The notes under the pieces were generated by a model that ran no database searches, had not been told where the DNA came from, and saw nothing but the letters and a program-made list of their open reading frames with translations. Shown here in pieces: positions 5,598 through 7,290 of a DNA stretch of 7,290 bases. Source of the DNA: Burkholderiales bacterium (GTDB lineage: Bacteria > Pseudomonadota > Gammaproteobacteria > Burkholderiales > UBA11063); NCBI GenBank assembly GCA_026461645.1, contig JAPJMP010000060.1, positions 1 to 7,290 on the forward strand, read 5' to 3'. Every line of letters begins with the position of its first letter. Within the stretch, counting starts at the first letter, position 1. The position numbers and the translations under genes are program-made.

Positions 5598-7049
5598 TTA
5601 CATAATTTCTTCATGCCATGAAACTCCATCACGAGCAAGTAGTGCTGATGCAGTTGCAGGTCCCCATGTTCCAGCGGTGTACAACTTAGGTGAATAGTTT
5701 AATTTCTTCCAAGTATTTAAAATTGGCTCAACCCATTTCCATGCAGCCTCTTGTTCATCATGTCGGACAAACAAGGTTAAATTTCCAGCAATAACATCAA
5801 GTAAAAGCCTTTCATAGCTATCATTTCTTCGATTAGTGAACATCTTATTAAAATCCAAATCTAAGTATACTGGTTTTAAATCATTAGTGTCACCAGGCTG
5901 TTTGGCTAAAAAATACAATTGTACTGTTTCATTTGGTTGTAATTTTATAATTAAGCGATTAGCAAAATTATTGGCGCTAAAAGGAAATATTTTTACCGGA
6001 ATATCTTTAAATTGTATGACAATTTCAGCCATTTGTTCTTGTAAGCGCTTTCCAGTTCTTAAATAAAAAGGAACTCCGGCCCAGCGCCAATTTTGAATTT
6101 CTGCTTTTAAAGCAACAAATGTTTCAGTATGGCTATTGGGTGGAATATTTTCTTCATTTAAATAACCATTAACATTGACACCACCTATAGTTCCGCTTTT
6201 ATATTGACCACTAATTACATTATTTAGAACCATTTCTTCGGTAAATGGTTTTAATGATTGTAATACTTTTAATTTTTCATTGCGGACAGTATCTGGTTCT
6301 AAAGAAATTGGTGGTTCCATCGCCACAATACAAAGCAACTGCAGAAGATGATTTTGTAGCATGTCACGTAAGGCGCCAGTTTTATCATAAAATGCACCGC
6401 GTGAACCAACACCTAATGTCTCAGCAATGGTGATTTGAATGCTTGATATCCATTGACGCCGCCATAAAGCTTCAAATAATGTATTACCAAAACGGATGGC
6501 TAGAAGATTTTGCACAGATTCTTTGCCTAGATAATGATCGATACGGAAAATTTGTTTTTCTGTAAAAAATTTAGAGACAAAATCATTTATATCGTTAGAA
6601 GTTTCCAAATTATTACCCAGCGGTTTTTCTAAAACAATTCTAGATTTAGGATGATTTAATTTAGCATTAGCTAAATTTAAGCAAATAGTTTTAAATAAGC
6701 TAGGATCAGTAGATAAATAATAAATATTGGTGACATCATGATTCAATGTATTAAATAAAAGTTGATAATCACTGGCAGTAGAAGCTTCAATTTTGAAATA
6801 ATGAATTCTTTTGCAAAAGTCATCCCAAGATGATTTATCAATTTTATCTATATATTGAGAAATTTTGGCATAAGCAAAATCATAAAACTCTTGGTTAGTT
6901 AAATCTTTACGGCCCAAAGTAAAAATTCTGCCTTTAGCATTAATTGTTTTATGAATATGAGCACTATATAATGACGGTAACAATTTTCGAGTAACTAAAT
7001 CACCAGTTGAGCCAAATAAAACTATATCAAATAGATTTGATTCATTCAT
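5598..7049 (-). CDS. zwf: Glucose-6-phosphate 1-dehydrogenase
   Basis: A 483-residue cytoplasmic enzyme that oxidises glucose 6-phosphate to 6-phosphogluconolactone with NADP+ or NAD+, the entry to the oxidative pentose phosphate and Entner-Doudoroff routes. The dinucleotide-binding motif GSTGDLVTRK is at 13-22, EKPLG at 141-145, the substrate signature RIDHYLGKE at 169-177, and the catalytic His at 234 in QNHL. The C-terminal AGTWGPATASALLARDGVSW is typical of the family, and length is normal. I chose ATG at 7047-7049 rather than the in-frame TTG at 7062-7064, because AGGA lies six bases before the ATG and the TTG would add five unsupported residues. No pgl, edd or gnd is adjacent; the next gene downstream is a small lipoprotein. 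All key motifs are intact, so it should be active. Confidence 0.97.
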   Translation of the reverse strand: MNESNLFDIVLFGSTGDLVTRKLLPSLYSAHIHKTINAKGRIFTLGRKDLTNQEFYDFAYAKISQYIDKIDKSSWDDFCKRIHYFKIEASTASDYQLLFNTLNHDVTNIYYLSTDPSLFKTICLNLANAKLNHPKSRIVLEKPLGNNLETSNDINDFVSKFFTEKQIFRIDHYLGKESVQNLLAIRFGNTLFEALWRRQWISSIQITIAETLGVGSRGAFYDKTGALRDMLQNHLLQLLCIVAMEPPISLEPDTVRNEKLKVLQSLKPFTEEMVLNNVISGQYKSGTIGGVNVNGYLNEENIPPNSHTETFVALKAEIQNWRWAGVPFYLRTGKRLQEQMAEIVIQFKDIPVKIFPFSANNFANRLIIKLQPNETVQLYFLAKQPGDTNDLKPVYLDLDFNKMFTNRRNDSYERLLLDVIAGNLTLFVRHDEQEAAWKWVEPILNTWKKLNYSPKLYTAGTWGPATASALLARDGVSWHEEIM

Positions 7050-7055
7050 AAAACA

Positions 7056-7059
7056 TCCT
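7056..7059 (-). promoter_or_regulatory. Shine-Dalgarno of zwf
   Basis: AGGA on the minus strand, six bases before the ATG at 7049; this favours that ATG over the TTG at 7064. Confidence 0.6.
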
Positions 7060-7064
7060 AACAA

Positions 7065-7290
7065 ATTTAATCTAATTGTATTTTAACAAACTTTGCATAA
7101 AATGTTGTAGAATTTTATTTTAAGCCTTATTTGCACCACTTAAAATCAAGTAAATGTAGCCGGTAAAAACTAACTTGTAATTTTCATAATTATTAACCCG
7201 TATATTGCATAAATATGTATAAGTGAGTAAAAATTAGATGAAAATTAATTTTAGTTGAATTAAAGTTTGGGATTTTGTTAATTTTGATTA
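7065..7290. other. Non-coding region upstream of zwf
   Basis: No convincing gene is visible. Stops interrupt all forward frames. On the minus strand one frame (7193-7288) is open for about 31 codons from the window edge, but its composition is plain AT-rich and it is not called. The stretch should hold the zwf promoter. Minus-strand -10-like hexamers are TACAAT (complement of 7075-7080) and TAAAAT (complement of 7080-7085), with no good -35. On the plus strand TTGTAT and TAAAAT (7076-7103, 16-bp spacer) form a weak promoter-like pair. A perfect 7-bp inverted repeat, ATAAAAT and ATTTTAT, spans 7097-7118 with an 8-base loop. TTGCATAAA occurs twice, near 7094 and 7205. No tRNA or clear terminator hairpin was seen. 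Confidence 0.5.

Noticed and set aside
5836..6433. Two short plus-strand open frames inside zwf (5836-6066 and 6245-6433).
   Set aside because: Both are antisense to well-conserved zwf sequence; the Cys- and Lys-rich products look like chance translation.
7193..7288. Minus-strand open frame running in from the window edge.
   Set aside because: Only about 31 codons with no motif and plain AT-rich composition; it cannot be told from chance.

Overview
The window is strongly AT-rich DNA, densely packed with bacterial genes. It most likely comes from a Gram-negative proteobacterium. Supporting signs are a putative outer-membrane lipoprotein, a GT39/ArnT-type membrane glycosyltransferase, an SSB with gamma/beta-proteobacterial wording ([13 protein letters not shown]), and a FolE of the E. 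coli length class. The gamma/beta placement is an inference from protein style, and no genus is claimed. There is no rRNA, tRNA, CRISPR array, transposase or phage gene. The content looks chromosomal and mostly housekeeping.

Plus strand, 1-4044: five genes run head to tail with almost no spacing. They are the 3' end of a hemolysin III/TrhA-family membrane protein (1-309), a WbpD/WlbB-like sugar N-acetyltransferase with a C-terminal Cys4 knuckle (313-891), prmC/hemK release-factor methyltransferase (866-1690), a folE-type GTP cyclohydrolase I homologue (1680-2342) and an ArnT-like lipid-linked sugar transferase (2350-4044). The two overlaps (26 and 11 bp) and the gaps of 3 and 7 bp suggest one transcript that mixes envelope-sugar, translation and pterin functions.

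Minus strand, 7049 down to 4033: zwf (glucose-6-phosphate dehydrogenase), a small proline-rich lipoprotein 16 bp behind it, then ssb with its own candidate promoter, then a HAD-superfamily hydrolase that converges on the glycosyltransferase gene with a 12-bp tail-to-tail overlap. The last ~240 bp (7050-7290) are non-coding as far as can be seen and hold the zwf leader.

I see no obviously new multi-gene system. The most interesting signals are in individual proteins. The FolE homologue keeps its zinc and guanine-recognition residues but has changed nearly all residues known in E. coli FolE to hold the GTP triphosphate. The SSB lacks the usual DDDIPF C-terminal tip. The HAD gene has no ATG/GTG/TTG start ahead of its catalytic Asp and carries Tyr where phosphatases have the second Asp. 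The sugar acetyltransferase sits apart from any visible O-antigen cluster.
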